Source of the DNA: an uncultured Muribaculum sp.
GTDB lineage: Bacteria > Bacteroidota > Bacteroidia > Bacteroidales > Muribaculaceae
Assembly (NCBI GenBank): GCA_910578785.1
Contig: CAJTSJ010000042.1
Coordinates: 1 to 21,133 of the forward strand
Direction of reading: 5' to 3'
DNA: 21,133 nucleotides
Part shown: positions 7,775-15,590 of the stretch, one piece after another
How the letters are laid out: each line of letters opens with the position of its first letter
Numbering within the stretch: the first letter of the stretch is position 1
Program-made: the position numbers and the translations under genes
Notes under the pieces: model-generated
Told to the model about the DNA's origin: nothing
What the model saw: the letters and a program-made list of their open reading frames with translations, nothing else
Databases searched by the model: none

Positions 7775-8443
7775 TTATGCACGGACAATCGAAGTGAGGC
7801 GGTCGAAATGCTTTCGGGTAATGACGTAGCGTGACAGGAACGAAACTATGTAGCCGGTCGACAAGGCGGCGACAAGCGTGCCTTCGCGGATTCCGTCTAT
7901 GTGTCCGCTGAAAGCCAACGATATGAGCGCGGCCATGGTGACGAGGCTGATGTCAAATTTAACCTTAAGTTTCCCGAAATCTTTGTTATAACGTCGCGAA
8001 GCATACTTTACAAATCCTTCTGCGCTCATTATGGCCACGTTGGGCTTAAGTTCGAGCACTACGCCGACGGCCTGTGACAGGCATCCAATAAGCAACACGC
8101 CGATGCAAAGGTAGTAGCTCGACAGATGTATGCCGCTTAGAACGGCCATGTTGAAATCGATAAAAAAAGAGAAAATCAGCGAGAAGGGAATCTGCAAAAG
8201 AATTTCAAAAACATCTTTTTTGCCTCCGACTCCGCGAATGAGCCAGAATTGCCCTATGATGAGCAACATGTTGATTATGAACGTGGCGGTGCCAAGAGTG
8301 AGCGGAGTGTTGAGCGATAGAACGTAGTTGACGCTTGATATCGGGGTGGTGCCGAGCGACGACAATACGATTAAAACGACACCTAAAGAGAGAAAATAAA
8401 GACCTAAAACGAAAATAAAATACCGGAATACTAAATTTCTCAT
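7775..8443 (-). CDS. YczE/YitT-type integral membrane protein (DUF6198-like)
   Basis: This is a 222-residue inner-membrane protein with about six hydrophobic helices (roughly 5-28, 48-68, 80-100, 104-128, 163-182 and 187-206). It shows the features of the YczE/YyaS/YitT group: the SLGTTPISS turn after helix 1 (residues 29-37) and the amphipathic segment FGKLKVKFD before helix 5. Members are widespread, with no settled biochemical role; transport has been suggested but not shown. The gene converges on the PagL-like gene with only 6 nt between stop codons, leaving no room for a separate terminator. It has its own -7 box and sits 60 nt after folK on the same strand. The family call is fairly secure and the function is unknown. 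Confidence 0.8.
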   Translation of the reverse strand: MRNLVFRYFIFVLGLYFLSLGVVLIVLSSLGTTPISSVNYVLSLNTPLTLGTATFIINMLLIIGQFWLIRGVGGKKDVFEILLQIPFSLIFSFFIDFNMAVLSGIHLSSYYLCIGVLLIGCLSQAVGVVLELKPNVAIMSAEGFVKYASRRYNKDFGKLKVKFDISLVTMAALISLAFSGHIDGIREGTLVAALSTGYIVSFLSRYVITRKHFDRLTSIVRA

Positions 8444-8461
8444 TTACCTTGAAATTTTCTG

Positions 8462-8469
8462 CAAAGTTA
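8462..8469 (-). promoter_or_regulatory. -7 promoter box for the YczE-type gene (TAACTTTG)
   Basis: The minus strand reads TAACTTTG, an exact TAnnTTTG match, 18 nt upstream of the start codon at 8443. Transcription would begin near 8457, giving a leader of about 14 nt. No clear -33 TTTG was found. Confidence 0.6.
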
Positions 8470-8503
8470 ATGAAAAATTTTCAATCCGTATGTAATCGCC
8501 TGG

Positions 8504-8899
8504 TCATGTGGGCACAGACCCTTTTATCCTGCCGATTATCTCGCGATATCCGATAAGAAAGTAATCTCGGTTAAACTCTTGCGGTCGAAGTGTACGGCCA
8601 TTGAAGGCCATCAGGTCGAGGTCGATTGGTACGAGTCCGGTGGCTTTGGACTCAGCAGTACGTCCTTGCCGGTGTTCGAAATCCTTTAACATGGATATGA
8701 CGACGGTGTCGGCATCGTTCGACTCCGCGCATATCACACAATTGAAATATGGAGCATGGCGTCCGTGGTATTCTTCGGTTTCGTATATATTGGACGATGC
8801 AATTACATGAAATGTTGAGGACAACCACTGCAGGGCCTTCGCCATGCGTTCGCGTCGGTCGGAAGTGTTTGACCCTATACTTATTATCAGTCTGTTCAT
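8504..8899 (-). CDS. folK: FolK-like 2-amino-4-hydroxy-6-hydroxymethyldihydropteridine diphosphokinase, divergent
   Basis: The 131-residue protein matches HPPK, which transfers pyrophosphate from ATP to 6-hydroxymethyl-7,8-dihydropterin in folate synthesis. Visible motifs are IGSNTSDRRERM (8-19; usual GSNLGDR), IYETEEY (38-44), YFNCVI (51-56) and PIDLDL (91-96), whose D93 and D95 match the Mg2+-binding aspartates. It is short (E. coli FolK is about 159 residues). The catalytic loop is unusual: by ungapped alignment back from IDLD to E. coli, R82 is kept as R80, but the positions of R84, R88, W89 and R92 become Ala, Ala, Thr and Val. It may be a reduced but active lineage or a paralogue with a changed role. 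It lies 10 nt after tex, the last gene of a four-gene operon. Confidence 0.78.
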   Translation of the reverse strand: MNRLIISIGSNTSDRRERMAKALQWLSSTFHVIASSNIYETEEYHGRHAPYFNCVICAESNDADTVVISMLKDFEHRQGRTAESKATGLVPIDLDLMAFNGRTLRPQEFNRDYFLIGYREIIGRIKGSVPT

Positions 8900-8909
8900 T
8901 ACCGACGGG

Positions 8910-11060
8910 TTATCGGGGATTTTGTGGAACGTCTTTAAGCGTGAGGGCTATGCGTCCGCGCAGATAGTCGACGTCGAGCACCTTCACGGTCAGGCGCTGG
9001 TTGACCGATACAATGTCGGCCGGCGACGATACAAAGCGGTCTGACAGTTGCGATATGTGTATGAGGCCGTTTTCATGCAGGCCTATGTCGACGAAACATC
9101 CGAATTGGGTGATGTTGTTTACAACTCCTTGAATCACCATTCCCGGATGCAGGTCGCGGATGTCGTGGATGCTGTCGTCAAATTCCACGTTTTTTTCCAG
9201 CACTGAGCGTGGGTCGCGCCCGGGCTTTTCGAGTTCGAGTATGATGTCGGTAAGGGTGGGGAGTCCGACCTCTTTCGAGAAGTAGGCCGTGAGGTCGAGA
9301 TTCTGCATCAGTTTAGGATTGCGCACGAATGAGTCGACGGTAGTGTTGTTGTCGGCGGCAATCCGGTGTATCAGCTCGTAGCGTTCGGGATGGACGGCTG
9401 TCGTGTCAAGCACATTGGCCGCTCCGGGTATACGGAGAAATCCGGCGCACTGCTGGAAGGCTTTTTCGCCCATTCGGGGCACGTTGAGCAGTTCGTCGCG
9501 GCTCTTGAAGTCGCCGTGTTGAGAGCGGTATCCTACTATGTACGATGCCAGCGCGGGACCGATGCCGGACACATACGACAACAGTTCTTTAGAAGCCGTG
9601 TTGACGTTTATGCCGACTGAGTTCACACAGCTTTCGACTGTGTATGTAAGCGCATCCTTGAGTTTCGTCTGGTCGACGTCGTGCTGGTATTGGCCTACGC
9701 CTATTGACTTGGGGTCAATCTTGACCAGTTCTGCAAGCGGGTCGATAAGACGGCGTCCGATGGACACGGCTCCGCGCACGGTGACGTCCTCGTCGGGAAA
9801 TTCATCGCGGGCTATCTTGGATGCCGAATATATGGAGGCCCCGCTTTCGTTGACGGTGAACACCTGTACCTTGTGCGGGAAACGGAGCGAATCAAGAAAC
9901 TTTTCGGTCTCGCGGGAGGCTGTTCCGTTGCCGAGCGCGATGGCTTCGATGCCGAACCGGTCGACGAGCGAACATATCTTAAACGCGGCTCCGTGGTAGT
10001 CGTTCTGTGGCGCGTTGGGGTAGATGACATCGTGGAACAGCAGGTCGCCCTGCTCGTTTAGGCATACGACCTTGCATCCGGTACGGAATCCTGGATCTAT
10101 GCCCATGACACGGCGGTGGCCGAGAGGCGATGCCAGCAGAAGCTGCCTCGCGTTGTCGGCGAACATCGATATTGCGGCGTCGTCGGCTTTGGCCTTGGCG
10201 GCTGCCAGCACTTCCGACTCTATTGACGGACGTATGAGACGACGGTAGGAGTCTTTTACAATCGAACGTATGAGTTTGCTGATTTCTGCGCTTGCTGAGC
10301 TTTTGCCGAACATCCTGGCCAGGCGGTCTATCATCTCGTCGTCATCTATCGATACACTGACTTTCAGAATACCCTCGTTCTGGCCTCGAAGTATGGCAAG
10401 CAGACGGTGTGACGTAGTCAGCCTCAGGGGCGAACGGAAGTCGTAGTAGGTCTCGTAGTTGCGCCCTTCCTCCTCTTTGCCCGAAATGACCTGCGAGCTG
10501 ATTTCGGCGCTTCTTATATAGCGTGCCCTGACTATGGAGCGTGCTTTCTCGCTTTCGCTCATCCACTCGGCAATGATGTCTTTGGCCCCGTCTATGGCCG
10601 ACTGTGCGTCGGGAACTTCTTTTGATATGAATTTCTTGGCCACATCCTTCGTGCTGTCGAGAGTCTGCGACATTATCATCTTTGCCAACGGTTCGAGCCC
10701 CTTCTCAATCGCCATCTGTGCGCGTGTGCGCCGGCGCGGTTTGTACGGCATATATATGTCTTCAAGAACCGCTGCGTCAAATGTCTCGTCAATCCTCTTT
10801 TTAAGTTCGGGCGTGAGCTTGTCCTGACTCTTTATGGTGTCAAGAATCGTCTCTTTGCGCTTGGCAAGGGCTTTGTGATATTCATAACGCTGGCTGATGA
10901 GGTGTACGGCCACTTCGTCGAGTGCTCCGGTGGCCTCTTTGCGGTAGCGGCTTATGAACGGGATGGTGGCGCCGTCGTCAAGCAGTTTTATAGTGGCTTT
11001 GACCGATTTGCGGGGAAGATTGAGCTCTTCTGCAATGATGGATGAGAACTCGTAAGGCAT
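8910..11060 (-). CDS. tex: Tex family RNA-binding transcription accessory protein
   Basis: This 716-residue cytoplasmic protein has the full Tex layout, the bacterial relative of eukaryotic Spt6. Residues of about 1-200 form the helical N-terminal region with FISRYRKEATGALDE (35-49) and PYKPRRRTRAQMA. A YqgF/RNase H-like domain starts at about 318 with RVMGIDPGFRTGCK. Helix-hairpin-helix motifs follow (NTASKELLSYVSGIGPALA), and an S1 RNA-binding domain ends the protein (about 638-712, with QFGCFVDIGLHENGLIHISQ). Length is normal for the family. Tex binds nucleic acid and affects transcription and stress tolerance in several bacteria, though its exact task is unsettled. It lies between the metallophosphoesterase (24 nt) and folK (10 nt), with no obvious functional link to either. 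Confidence 0.96.
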   Translation of the reverse strand: MPYEFSSIIAEELNLPRKSVKATIKLLDDGATIPFISRYRKEATGALDEVAVHLISQRYEYHKALAKRKETILDTIKSQDKLTPELKKRIDETFDAAVLEDIYMPYKPRRRTRAQMAIEKGLEPLAKMIMSQTLDSTKDVAKKFISKEVPDAQSAIDGAKDIIAEWMSESEKARSIVRARYIRSAEISSQVISGKEEEGRNYETYYDFRSPLRLTTSHRLLAILRGQNEGILKVSVSIDDDEMIDRLARMFGKSSASAEISKLIRSIVKDSYRRLIRPSIESEVLAAAKAKADDAAISMFADNARQLLLASPLGHRRVMGIDPGFRTGCKVVCLNEQGDLLFHDVIYPNAPQNDYHGAAFKICSLVDRFGIEAIALGNGTASRETEKFLDSLRFPHKVQVFTVNESGASIYSASKIARDEFPDEDVTVRGAVSIGRRLIDPLAELVKIDPKSIGVGQYQHDVDQTKLKDALTYTVESCVNSVGINVNTASKELLSYVSGIGPALASYIVGYRSQHGDFKSRDELLNVPRMGEKAFQQCAGFLRIPGAANVLDTTAVHPERYELIHRIAADNNTTVDSFVRNPKLMQNLDLTAYFSKEVGLPTLTDIILELEKPGRDPRSVLEKNVEFDDSIHDIRDLHPGMVIQGVVNNITQFGCFVDIGLHENGLIHISQLSDRFVSSPADIVSVNQRLTVKVLDVDYLRGRIALTLKDVPQNPR

Positions 11061-11084
11061 ATTAGAGTGATTAGTTAGTGGGTG

Positions 11085-12275
11085 TTATCGAGTCTTGTGG
11101 AGGGTAAACACCGTGATTTCGGGGGTAGCTCCGATACGGGCCGGGAGTGCCACTGTTCCGAGTCCGATGTTCACATATAGTTGATGTTTTTTAGATTTGT
11201 CGAAGTAGAGCCCTCCCCAGGTGGAATATCGGTATTTCGCCGGCGACCATGAGCCGACCTGGCACTGCATGGCATGTGTGTGGCCTGACAGTGACAAGGC
11301 TATATTGACGGCGTCATTGTCGGCGATGGCATGTGTCCAGTGTGCGGGATTGTGCGTGAGCAGTATTTTAAATGTACTGTCCGATTGCGTCGGATAGGCT
11401 TTGTCGAGATTGCCGTAGGTGGTGAAAGGTGGGTCGCCCCAGTTTTCCACACCGATTAGCGCAATGGAGTCGGAACCTTCATGGAGAAACACCGTGCGGT
11501 TGTTGAGAAGGTTCCAGCCCATCGAGGCCTGCAGGCTGTCCATCAGCAACCGGTTGTCGCGCTTGGCTTCGGCCGAAGGCCATTCGCAATAGTCGCCGTA
11601 GTCGTGGTTGCCTAAAACGGAGTGTACGCCGTCGGGGGCTTTTAATGCGGAAAGTGTGTTTACAAAGGGTAGAAGTTCGCCGGTGTGTCTGTTGACGATG
11701 TCGCCGGTGAACAGTATGGCGTCGGCATTCTGCTGGTTGATCAGTTCGACAATCTTATGTACGTATGTTGTGTCGTTGACATAGGTGCCGGTGTGGAAGT
11801 CGGAGAACTGTACCATACGGTAGCCGTCGAACTGTTCCGGCAGATTGTCGAAATACAGGTCGACTTCATTGATTCGGTATCCAAGCCTGTTGACTACGGC
11901 CGACCACCACATAATGCAGAAAAGCACAAATGCGGCCGCGAATCCGGCCGGGTCCAGTAATTTCCATCTTCTACCACGCCATAAGCGCGGAATCTGTCCG
12001 ATAAGGCTGAATATGCAGAAAAGATATTTAGGCAGGTAGACTGAAAAATACGCATAAAGCATCCACATGTCTACTATCAGAACTCTGTCCGAACCGCTCC
12101 GGCGCGGAAGCGCTACCATGACGACGGCATATATTATGAAAAATATGATGCTGGCGGCAAACGAGCGGACAACCCACTTTTTGCGGAAGCTGTGGCGCAG
12201 CACCAGCAGGATATACCCGTCGATGAGCAGGTTGAACAGAACTAATAATATTATAGGCAGAAGCGGCAGGCGCAT
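11085..12275 (-). CDS. Membrane-anchored calcineurin-like metallophosphoesterase (YkuE-type)
   Basis: This 396-residue protein has four N-terminal membrane helices (about 5-27, 36-56, 66-94 and 109-128) followed by a phosphoesterase domain. All metal-binding blocks are present: FSDFHTG (157-163), TGDIVNR (190-196), LGNHDYG (221-227), LTHNP (306-310) and SGHTHAMQ (330-337), which together hold a two-metal centre. Close relatives are predicted to act on phosphorylated lipids or nucleotides at the membrane. In lipid A pathways, enzymes of this superfamily cut UDP-diacylglucosamine, but the N-terminal helices here argue for the YkuE-like group. It sits 24 nt after an acyltransferase of the glycerolipid type, so a role in envelope lipid metabolism is a reasonable inference. 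Confidence 0.9.
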   Translation of the reverse strand: MRLPLLPIILLVLFNLLIDGYILLVLRHSFRKKWVVRSFAASIIFFIIYAVVMVALPRRSGSDRVLIVDMWMLYAYFSVYLPKYLFCIFSLIGQIPRLWRGRRWKLLDPAGFAAAFVLFCIMWWSAVVNRLGYRINEVDLYFDNLPEQFDGYRMVQFSDFHTGTYVNDTTYVHKIVELINQQNADAILFTGDIVNRHTGELLPFVNTLSALKAPDGVHSVLGNHDYGDYCEWPSAEAKRDNRLLMDSLQASMGWNLLNNRTVFLHEGSDSIALIGVENWGDPPFTTYGNLDKAYPTQSDSTFKILLTHNPAHWTHAIADNDAVNIALSLSGHTHAMQCQVGSWSPAKYRYSTWGGLYFDKSKKHQLYVNIGLGTVALPARIGATPEITVFTLHKTR

Positions 12276-12299
12276 TTTTAAAGGATGTGCTTATTGGAT

Positions 12300-13487
12300 T
12301 TATTCGGAACAGGTGTTGCCTGCCGAGAGGTTGTTCTTTAATGGATTGGCATACATGGTCAGCATCATTTCGTGCAGGAAGTCCATGTCGTCGTCGGTGA
12401 GTTCGGGAACATCGACCTTTTTAAGCTGGTCGCTGATGTATACATTGAATTTATTGACCTCGTCGGCATTGTACTTGTCTTTGAACATCTCGGTCTTGTA
12501 TAGCTGGTCGAACGCTATATAGTTGATCGGATAGATGCTGTAGCCTGAATGGATGGCGCTGTCGACCATGCGGCATACGTCGCGGGCTACAGCGCTCTTG
12601 TCGAGCGACGGGTCGATAAGTGCGATTTCCGGATTCAAAGGCTTGCCGATTTGGAAGTGGACACGTCCTTTGGGTTGCAGCAGTCCGGTCTCCATGGCGA
12701 AGAGGTCGTCGCGCTGGGTCTTCTTGAATTCCGGATCGTTGCGGCGCAGCAGGAACTCGCGGGCTTTGAGGTAGTCGTTGGGGTCGTATTCGTAGGATAT
12801 CGACACCGGCAGCAGGTTCACCTCCTGTACGTTTGTCAGGAAGTCTGTTCCGCCGGCGAGACCGAGCATCTTGATAAGGCTGTCCTGGGCCATGTCGTTT
12901 GAGTCCTTGCTTCGTCCCTGGCGTTCGGCTATCCATACCGAGCGTTTCATGTCGGCGATGGAGTAGTGTATGTACGACGACAGCTCCTGGGCGGCTTCGA
13001 GAGCCTTGACCTTGGGCAGGTCGCGCTTCACGATGAAGCTGTTGTTCATCCTGACCAGATCGTTGATCCATGTATATATGAGCAGATTGTCGCCTATGGC
13101 TGTTTGCGTGGTCTTGAATCCGGCACGGAGGAAGCACAGGTTGAGGAACGACGTGTCAAGAACGATGTCGCGGTGGTTGGTGATGAAAGTATATGCTTTC
13201 GTGGTGTCGAGATTTTCGATTCCGTCGCATGTGATTCCGTCGGTGGTGCGGTTGGCAAGCATCTCAAGGAACGGCCACATGATTTTCTTCTGGAACGTGT
13301 CCTTGTCATGCACCTGCAGCAGATCTTGGGCGAATTCATCATAGTTGATGTTGGGGAATACCCACTTCACGGCATGGATAAACCCGGGTTCGCGGACGAG
13401 ATTTTCCATCTTTTCGTGAAAAATGCTGTCGGGATACGGTGCAATATCTTCAAATTTATAGTCTTCGTTGGTTGTATCGGTTACCAT
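12300..13487 (-). CDS. PlsC/PlsB-type glycerolipid acyltransferase family protein
   Basis: This 395-residue protein belongs to the glycerophospholipid acyltransferase superfamily, which transfers fatty acyl groups to glycerol phosphate, lysophosphatidate or related acceptors on the inner face of the membrane. The active-site block is TNHRDIVLD at 103-111; the spacing from H105 to D111 is one residue longer than the classic HX4D, with D107 an alternative partner. Block II is SFIVKRDLP (150-158) and block III is ERQGRSKDSND (188-198), corresponding to the phosphate-binding EGxRS. No membrane helix is obvious, which recalls soluble or peripheral PlsB-like forms. It is the first gene of the operon running through metallophosphoesterase, tex and folK, preceded by a TATCTTTG box. 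The exact acceptor is unknown. Confidence 0.85.
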   Translation of the reverse strand: MVTDTTNEDYKFEDIAPYPDSIFHEKMENLVREPGFIHAVKWVFPNINYDEFAQDLLQVHDKDTFQKKIMWPFLEMLANRTTDGITCDGIENLDTTKAYTFITNHRDIVLDTSFLNLCFLRAGFKTTQTAIGDNLLIYTWINDLVRMNNSFIVKRDLPKVKALEAAQELSSYIHYSIADMKRSVWIAERQGRSKDSNDMAQDSLIKMLGLAGGTDFLTNVQEVNLLPVSISYEYDPNDYLKAREFLLRRNDPEFKKTQRDDLFAMETGLLQPKGRVHFQIGKPLNPEIALIDPSLDKSAVARDVCRMVDSAIHSGYSIYPINYIAFDQLYKTEMFKDKYNADEVNKFNVYISDQLKKVDVPELTDDDMDFLHEMMLTMYANPLKNNLSAGNTCSE

Positions 13488-13518
13488 ATTTCTATATATA
13501 CTTAGTGGTTATGATGTT

Positions 13519-13526
13519 CAAAGATA
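13519..13526 (-). promoter_or_regulatory. -7 promoter box for the acyltransferase-MPE-tex-folK operon
   Basis: The minus strand reads TATCTTTG, matching TAnnTTTG, and sits 31 nt upstream of the ATG at 13487. Transcription would start near 13514. A TTG lies 15 nt upstream, closer than the usual 19-21, so the -33 element is uncertain. Confidence 0.6.
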
Positions 13527-13601
13527 ACAATTTTGGATTATCAATCATCGGAAAAGGTGGTTTTCTTAACGTATTTTTAAGAATTGGACTTGGTATATCG
13601 G

Positions 13602-14684
13602 TCAATCCGGACTCGGATTGTAATTTTTCCATCGTTCGATAAGGGCGGTCATGTCCGGTGGAATAGGTGCGGAGAAGAACATTTCCTCACCCGTTTCGGG
13701 GTGGACGAAGCCTAATGTGCGGGCATGCAGCGCTTGTCTCGGGCATGTGTTGAAACAGTTGGCGACGAACTGCCGGTATTTCGCGGAAGTGGTTCCCCGG
13801 AGGATTACGTCGCCTCCGTAGCGTGCGTCGTTGAACAGCGGATGGCCGATGTGCTTCATGTGTACACGAATCTGATGTGTGCGTCCGGTCTCAAGCACGC
13901 ATTTCACCACACTGACATATCCGAGCGGTTCGATGGTGTGGTAGTGGGTGACGGCATGCTTGCCGTAGTCGCCGTCGGGAAATACGGCCATCTGCAGGCG
14001 GTCTTTAAGCGACCTGCCGATGTTGCCTTCGATCCGTCCGTCGGCCGGAGTGGGCTGGCCCCATACCACGGCCACATATTCGCGTTTCGTGGTCTTGTTG
14101 AAAAATTGTTTGCCCAGCGATGTCTTTGCATCGGGAGTTTTTGCCACTACCAGGAGCCCTGAAGTGTCTTTGTCGATACGGTGCACAAGTCCCATGCGCG
14201 GGTCGTTGACGTCATAGTCGGGGTTGTCGCGGAAATGGTAGGCCAGGGCGTTGACGAGGGTGCCGTGGTAGTTGCCGTGGCCGGGGTGTACGACGAGGCC
14301 GGCTGGCTTGTTGACCACAAGCAGGTGCTTGTCTTCATATACGATATCGAGCGGTATGTCTTCGGCTATGATTTCGAGTTCATAGCGCGGACGGTCCATG
14401 ACCACCGACACCACGTCGAGAGGCTTGACCCTGTAGTTGGACTTTACGGCTTTGCCGTTGACGAGGATGCATCCTGCGTCGGCGGCCTGCTGTATGCGGT
14501 TGCGCGACGACTTTTCGATGCGTGCCACGAGGAATTTGTCGACGCGGAGAAGCTGCTGGCCTTTGTCGGCCACGAAGCGGAAATGCTCATAGAGTTCGTT
14601 GCCGTCGTCTATTTCGCTGTCGCCGTCGGTTTGCGGTTCATATCCGTTGTCCAGTATGTCTTCTTCGAATTCTTCGTTGACCAT
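13602..14684 (-). CDS. rluD: RluD-family 23S rRNA pseudouridine synthase
   Basis: This is a 360-residue RluA/RluD-family enzyme that converts specific uridines of 23S rRNA to pseudouridine. After an acidic N-terminal stretch (1-40), an S4 RNA-binding domain occupies about 46-92. The catalytic block is GLVHRIDKDTSGLLVVAKT (165-183) with the nucleophile D171, and GRTHQIRVHMKHIGHPLFND (267-286) is the second family signature. An ATG at 14762 would add 26 residues, but they overlap the PASTA gene, so the ATG at 14684, 28 nt after the PASTA stop, is preferred. The RluD subgroup (helix 69 targets U1911/1915/1917 in E. coli) is inferred from the presence of S4 and overall similarity. It is co-transcribed with the PASTA gene, a pairing I recall as common in this phylum. 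Confidence 0.92.
   Translation of the reverse strand: MVNEEFEEDILDNGYEPQTDGDSEIDDGNELYEHFRFVADKGQQLLRVDKFLVARIEKSSRNRIQQAADAGCILVNGKAVKSNYRVKPLDVVSVVMDRPRYELEIIAEDIPLDIVYEDKHLLVVNKPAGLVVHPGHGNYHGTLVNALAYHFRDNPDYDVNDPRMGLVHRIDKDTSGLLVVAKTPDAKTSLGKQFFNKTTKREYVAVVWGQPTPADGRIEGNIGRSLKDRLQMAVFPDGDYGKHAVTHYHTIEPLGYVSVVKCVLETGRTHQIRVHMKHIGHPLFNDARYGGDVILRGTTSAKYRQFVANCFNTCPRQALHARTLGFVHPETGEEMFFSAPIPPDMTALIERWKNYNPSPD
13603..13620 (-). terminator. Perfect 7-bp hairpin across the rluD stop codon
   Basis: CAATCCG and CGGATTG form a perfect 7-bp stem around a 4-nt loop. On the rluD strand it covers the last codons and part of the stop codon. No U-run follows on that strand, so it would be a weak intrinsic terminator at best; a short T-run lies on the opposite strand, where no gene needs it. 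Confidence 0.35.
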
Positions 14685-14712
14685 GTCGTGGAAATGGTGT
14701 GGTGATTGCGGA

Positions 14713-15336
14713 TTATTCAGGGTAGGAATATTCTGAATCGTCGTATACGTCGAGTGAATCAATGTCTGACGAGATTCCTTCGCCCACTTCGAGTGTCACT
14801 TTGGAGGTGATGGGTATTCTTGTGCCCGGTTCAAGCGGTTTGCCGTCGGAGCGTGCGCCCATGACGAGGTCCTTGAACTCGCTGGGTACGTAAGTTACGG
14901 TAATCTTTTTTATGCCCAGTCCTTCAAGGGCCGATTTGGCCGTCCGGACTGACATGTCCGTCAGCGCCGGCACTATGACCATCTTAGGGGAAAATGCCGT
15001 GGTGGTCAGATAGACGGTACGGTTGGGCTTTACCTTGGTATTGGCCCTGGGCGACTGTTCAAGCACGGTTCCTGGAAGTTTCGTAGCCTCGTACATTGAG
15101 TCGGAAAGCTCGGCTTTAAGTCCGGCGGCCTCGAGCGCTGTCGCGGCCTGGTCGTAGGTCATGCCTTTGATGTCGGGGACTATTTCAAATTTGCCGTGTT
15201 CGGTCCAGATGTCAAGCCCTATAAGTGCCATCCATACCACTCCGAATCCTACCAGCATGATGAGGAGCAAATTAAACAAAATCGGATGCCGCTTCACGAA
15301 ATTCATCGGCTGATTAGTGGATTTTTTCTGTTCCAT
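14713..15336 (-). CDS. Membrane-anchored PASTA domain protein
   Basis: This 207-residue protein has a short basic cytoplasmic N-terminus, one membrane helix (about 19-42) and a periplasmic part made of two PASTA domains (about 49-113 and 115-193), ending in an acidic, Ser/Tyr-rich tail. PASTA signatures are visible: FEIVPDIKGMTYDQA with its following 'VLEQSPRANTKVKPN', and 'VPALTDMSVRTAKSALE' with 'PLEPGTRI'. PASTA domains bind cell-wall fragments or the ends of penicillin-binding proteins, and usually occur on Ser/Thr kinases or PBPs. Here there is no kinase or transpeptidase domain, so the protein may be an adaptor at the peptidoglycan. It starts the two-gene unit with rluD and is divergent from bamD. 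Confidence 0.9.
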   Translation of the reverse strand: MEQKKSTNQPMNFVKRHPILFNLLLIMLVGFGVVWMALIGLDIWTEHGKFEIVPDIKGMTYDQAATALEAAGLKAELSDSMYEATKLPGTVLEQSPRANTKVKPNRTVYLTTTAFSPKMVIVPALTDMSVRTAKSALEGLGIKKITVTYVPSEFKDLVMGARSDGKPLEPGTRIPITSKVTLEVGEGISSDIDSLDVYDDSEYSYPE

Positions 15337-15396
15337 AATCTGTCTTCTTAAATTCTCAAACAGGCTTTTTTATGAAAATGCATGCAAAAAGCTAAG

Positions 15397-15418
15397 GCCG
15401 TTTTGAGATATTCGGCCA
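15397..15418 (-). other. Small hairpin in the leader of the PASTA-rluD transcript
   Basis: GGCCG and CGGCC form a 5-bp GC-rich stem around a 12-nt loop, about 60 nt upstream of the PASTA start and just downstream of the TAAGTTTG box. It may be a leader structure; it is short and could be chance. Confidence 0.25.
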
Positions 15419-15427
15419 TTCAAGATG

Positions 15428-15435
15428 CAAACTTA
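15428..15435 (-). promoter_or_regulatory. -7 promoter box for the PASTA-rluD unit (TAAGTTTG)
   Basis: The minus strand reads TAAGTTTG, a TAnnTTTG match. Transcription would start near 15423, giving a leader of about 86 nt, longer than most in this window. No clear -33 TTTG is seen. Confidence 0.5.
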
Positions 15436-15551
15436 CGCAAAAAAAGCGGAGATTGGAGTATGTTTGTCTGTTTTTATATGTCAAAACGAGTTAAAGAGCC
15501 CCCGTTTGTCAAAAATAATTTGAATTTTCGTGTTCTATCACGATTAATTGC

Positions 15552-15559
15552 TAAATTTG
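15552..15559 (+). promoter_or_regulatory. -7 promoter box for bamD (TAAATTTG)
   Basis: TAAATTTG matches TAnnTTTG and lies 31 nt upstream of the bamD ATG, giving a leader of roughly 27 nt. The upstream TTTG at 15519-15522 is 29 nt away, too far for a standard -33 box. Confidence 0.6.
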
Positions 15560-15590
15560 CAACTTGAATCATTCTCTATCTTAGAACAGT

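Noticed and set aside
12451..13137. 228-codon minus-strand frame inside the acyltransferase gene
   Set aside because: It is an out-of-frame shadow: Arg/Pro/Gln-rich with no motif, while the other frame carries the full acyltransferase signatures.
14181..14705. 174-codon plus-strand frame opposite rluD
   Set aside because: Antisense shadow rich in Val and Asp, produced by codon bias of the real gene, with no recognisable domain.
14685..14762. 26-residue extension of RluD from the ATG at 14762
   Set aside because: It overlaps the PASTA gene and adds a low-complexity stretch; the ATG at 14684 fits the operon spacing.
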